Part shown: positions 61,944 to 64,000 of the stretch, piece after piece | Layout: the number at the start of each line of letters is the position of its first letter | Numbering within the stretch: the first letter of the stretch is position 1 | Assembly: GCF_932294415.1 (NCBI RefSeq) | Contig: NC_065536.1 | Span: 434,001-498,000, forward strand | Source of the DNA: Quercus robur | Taxonomy: Eukaryota > Streptophyta > Magnoliopsida > Fagales > Fagaceae | DNA length: 64,000 nucleotides | Direction: 5' to 3' | Program-made: the position numbers and the translations under genes | Notes under the pieces: model-generated | Databases searched by the model: none | Told to the model about the DNA's origin: nothing | Seen by the model: the letters and a program-made list of their open reading frames with translations, nothing else

Positions 61944-63897
61944 TTGACAGACTATGAGGCATTGTATAATTTTATGCAGACGTGATATCTTTTCCAAATT
62001 GTTGTGTGTGACATATATAGCGGTAGCTGCTCGGTTCATCTGTGTTGCTGTTCTCTCTTGCCTGCTTGCTTGCCTGTTTGATATGTAAAGGGTGTATATA
62101 GAAGGTATAGTTTTTGTCATTCTCAATATTGTAAAAATTACAAAGACATTGTTTTCTGTTTCTATTCAATTCTTTGCAGTTGTATGTATTGTTTGGGTTT
62201 GTAATTGATTGATTGCCAATAATGATCAGGAGATGAGAACTGTGTGCTTGTGAAGAAAAATTATTGTTGATATCTATTTTGTAATCGTTATAGTCACGTC
62301 ATAATGTTTTCTTATTACTATTGTTAAATATGTATTTCAATGGTGCAATAATTTTAGTTTCTTACCACAATATTTCAACAGTGCAATATTGTAAGATTTA
62401 CAATATCAACACTTCCAAGTATGGGAAAAGTAAGCAGGAAAGCTTACAACTAGGTTTCTGGTTTATCATCATCCAAACATATACATTTCTTTCTTTCTTC
62501 TTTTTGACTTAATGTAGTGCACCTAACTAATATGTAGAACTGCAATTCAACAATCACTCACATATTCATTACGAATATCTTGTCTTTCTTATCCTGATAT
62601 GATTATATTATAATGAACTTGGTGGAAATACGGGCAGGGTCAATTTCCTCAATCATATCTCCAGATCCAAACGTGGAAATGGTTCAAGGATATCCATGAT
62701 TAGACAGAACCTCGAAACTTTAATATGTTCAAAATACACCGAATGAAGCAAGGATGAGCATATCCAATATGAAGTAAAAGCCAACAATTCAAAGGAGTGT
62801 GACATGTAAGGCAACCAAGTCCTAAAAAAATGTAGACATTACTGATCAGGCTCTTTAATTTTCATGAAGAAAAGAAAGGTACAATAATAGGCTAATGAAT
62901 CACATCCACGTATGAAAAAGCTTACAAGAAGAGGCTGATTCCTTTATAGTATCATCACATGTGATGACTATGGTATTAGGCCAAGCATAAAACTCGGTTC
63001 ATGCATGCTGAGCTTGCAGATTCTTTCATACTTTTTATCGCCTATGTTAAGCTGCAGATCTGTAAAGTTATACTCTCCATTTATGATTTATAGCGGAAAA
63101 CTTTTAACAAAGAAATTGATAAATAAATGGAATCACATTGGAAATTATGTTCATTGCAACTTGTGGTCAGATAATTCTTACAAGTTCAATGCAGCCTAGA
63201 GACCGAGGGAATGGAAGAAACATAGAGATAAATCTTCAGCCAACAGTTGATATTTTCTTTCCATGTGATTCTGATCAAGGGAATACTACAGAAGTGGAAT
63301 TTAATGCCCACTAAATCAATTAAGAAATGAGGCCTTTTTTTTGTAAAAGAAACTTCCCAAAAATGGGTTTGGTGTCTGTACTCAAATACCAAATGCTCTC
63401 CCAACCACAGAACCCAAATAGCCATACAGAAAATTCTATCAGATGAATAAGACCCACTTAAAACCCTTTCACAAAATTTATTATCTTGTCTAACAGTTGT
63501 TGCATACAACTCCCCTCTGACGCCCATGTGTGAGAGGTATTGTATGCAACCATGACACAAGATACCAGCTCCCTTCACATGCCAATTATCTGAATTTAAG
63601 ATGCAAAAAGGAACCAGACTAGCCATCAGAACATCCAGCTTCTTTTCTGCATACATTCACACAATATTGCATCACAGAGAGAGATAGTCTATTGGAATAT
63701 AATTATCATTTAATTCAAAGAATTGTTATGAGAGGTCTAAAAAACGTTTTGAATACATATTTCCGAGATAGTTAACTCCTAGACATTGCATTGACTGCGT
63801 GTGCCACTATTTTAATGTACAAGCTCAAGAAAAAGATTCTGAGTCTCCCCAAGGTACCAAAATCTGTGCAATTTTAATTGTACTGTCCTGAAATTAG
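61944..63897. other. 3' region and intergenic stretch, no gene recognised
   Basis: The first ~250 bases are probably 3' untranslated sequence of the Glu/Lys-rich gene. A 156-codon minus-strand frame at 63186-63656 has no family features. No RNA gene is recognised. Confidence 0.5.
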
Positions 63898-64000
63898 AAT
63901 ATTGATGGTTATACCCCTTCTAGTCCAACTGAAATTGCTGAGATCCTGAAGAAGCATGAAACAAAGGATCAATCTCAAAAGGCCATGACAGATTTCTCTT
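63898..64000 (+). CDS. Possible partial exon at the right edge
   Basis: After an acceptor-like CCTGAAATTAG, one frame reads NIDGYTPSSPTEIAEILKKH and stays open to the end of the window with coding-like composition (a Pro/Ser turn, then an amphipathic helix). I do not recognise the family. Only about 34 codons are visible, so it could be chance. Confidence 0.25.

Noticed and set aside
63186-63656. 156-codon minus-strand frame
   Set aside because: No family motif, no splice or promoter context, and composition like the surrounding intergenic sequence.

Overview
The window is nuclear DNA of a flowering plant. Evidence: spliced genes with GT-AG introns, a pectin acetylesterase, an R2R3-MYB and a PPR protein, AT-rich intergenic DNA, tRNA-derived SINEs, Tourist-like and other MITEs, and Ty3/gypsy chromovirus DNA. 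The MYB and the MITE families look like those of woody eudicots, and I would guess Fagales. That placement is inference, not shown by any marker here.

Layout. 1-5566: the right part of a non-autonomous LTR retrotransposon region of one family (family A), with a 22-copy array of 80-bp repeats, internal modules present twice, and one 3' LTR. 6215-6377: a CCGG-rich palindromic element remnant. About 6380-9512: a 3.1-kb element made almost wholly of a roughly 27-bp minisatellite, pointing one way in the left half and the opposite way in the right half. 9513-17785: intergenic DNA with a small MITE, two SINE copies, two abutting Tourist-like MITEs, and a foldback element carrying a solo family-A LTR with a 5-bp target duplication. 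17786-22550 (+): pectin acetylesterase, 12 coding exons, 427 residues. 27368-28920 (-): R2R3-MYB of the MYB61/MYB86 group, 3 exons, 440 residues. 28921-36654: intergenic DNA without a recognised gene. 36655-51625: an AT-rich repeat family in several module copies, split by a family-A LTR element (42376-51317, TSD GTGAT) that itself contains a 5'-truncated Tekay-type chromovirus (about 44556-49596). 51624-52213: an hAT-like non-autonomous element. 54161-55465 (+): P-class PPR protein. 58649-61943 (+): a two-exon, 799-residue Glu/Lys-rich protein with three sets of internal tandem repeats. The last ~100 bases may begin another exon.

The four host genes do not form a pathway cluster. The pectin acetylesterase acts on the cell wall, and MYB61/86-group factors are linked to wall and carbon-allocation programmes, but nothing in the sequence ties them together. 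The most distinctive content is in the repeats: family A, a non-autonomous LTR family carrying satellite-like internal arrays of 80 or 74 bp; the head-to-head minisatellite element; and several clean nested insertions that give a relative order of events.
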